In this document: positions 31,687 to 31,807 of the stretch, piece after piece
Numbering within the stretch: position 1 is the stretch's first letter
Layout: every line of letters starts with the position of its first letter
Assembly (NCBI GenBank): GCA_033721915.1
Contig: JAWWAC010000034.1
Span: 1-31,807 of the forward strand
Direction of reading: 5' to 3'
Length of the DNA: 31,807 bases
DNA from: REBR01 sp033721915
GTDB lineage: Bacteria > Pseudomonadota > Gammaproteobacteria > Pseudomonadales > Oleiphilaceae
The notes under the pieces: model-generated
Databases searched by the model: none
Told to the model about the DNA's origin: nothing
The model's input: only the letters and a program-made list of their open reading frames with translations
Made by a program: the position numbers and the translations under genes

Positions 31687-31807
31687 GAAGCCTCCCGGCC
31701 TGGGGCAGCGGGAACCGGAGACTGAAAAACCCATCCAATGCCGTAAATGCAAAGGTGGCGACAGCGCTCTGAACGAAGGGGAGCGGGCTCTGTCTGAAGC
31801 GGGTTAA
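31687..31807. other. Right-hand end, no feature
   Basis: The last 121 bases after the ATPase stop contain no recognisable gene, terminator or repeat. Confidence 0.4.

Noticed and set aside
1..31807. CRISPR array, insertion sequence or rRNA
   Set aside because: No regularly spaced repeats, transposase reading frames or rRNA-like stretches were found on either strand.

Overview
The window comes from a moderately GC-rich gammaproteobacterium. Evidence is the Pseudomonas-type ferredoxin sulfite reductase CysI, the yccA–tusDCBE neighbourhood known from enteric bacteria, and the order gacA/uvrY–uvrC–pgsA–tRNA-Gly–tRNA-Cys that is typical of Pseudomonas relatives. I would place it among marine Pseudomonadales/Oceanospirillales-like bacteria (Marinobacter or Alcanivorax type). 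That is an inference from synteny and protein flavour, not a proof.

Region 1 (1–11,9 kb) is mostly sulfur and one-carbon metabolism. It holds a truncated cysI (minus), a 54-residue membrane protein, a DUF2970 protein, a MATE exporter directly behind metH (B12-dependent methionine synthase), and divergent nfuA (Fe-S carrier) with a likely IscR operator over its promoter. A DUF445 membrane protein and a small membrane protein follow on the plus strand. The tusD-C-B-E sulfur relay and the Bax-inhibitor-1 protein YccA lie on the minus strand. Cysteine supply, Fe-S delivery, tRNA thiolation and methionine synthesis therefore sit together.

Region 2 (12–18,4 kb) is signalling and information processing: tRNA-Ser(UGA), an 804-residue HPt-REC-REC-GGDEF-EAL protein whose output domains all look catalytically dead, a GacA/UvrY response regulator overlapping uvrC, pgsA, tRNA-Gly and tRNA-Cys.

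Region 3 (18,4–29,6 kb) is accessory and mostly exported: a Pfk-2-like sugar-phosphate kinase that probably uses an AUC start codon, a DUF6160/FilA-like secreted protein behind a near-perfect CRP/Vfr-type site, two tandem paralogous secreted proteins (DUF6801-like N-domain plus two or three choice-of-anchor-D repeats plus a shared C-domain), an orphan YjbH-type outer-membrane/exopolysaccharide protein, and an AT-richer lipoprotein. Most of these genes have their own terminator and long upstream regions containing unexplained inverted repeats. This is the most likely place for an undescribed surface or matrix system.

Region 4 (30–31,8 kb) is an ABC-class P-loop ATPase of the PF09818 type. No CRISPR array, transposase, integrase or rRNA was seen.
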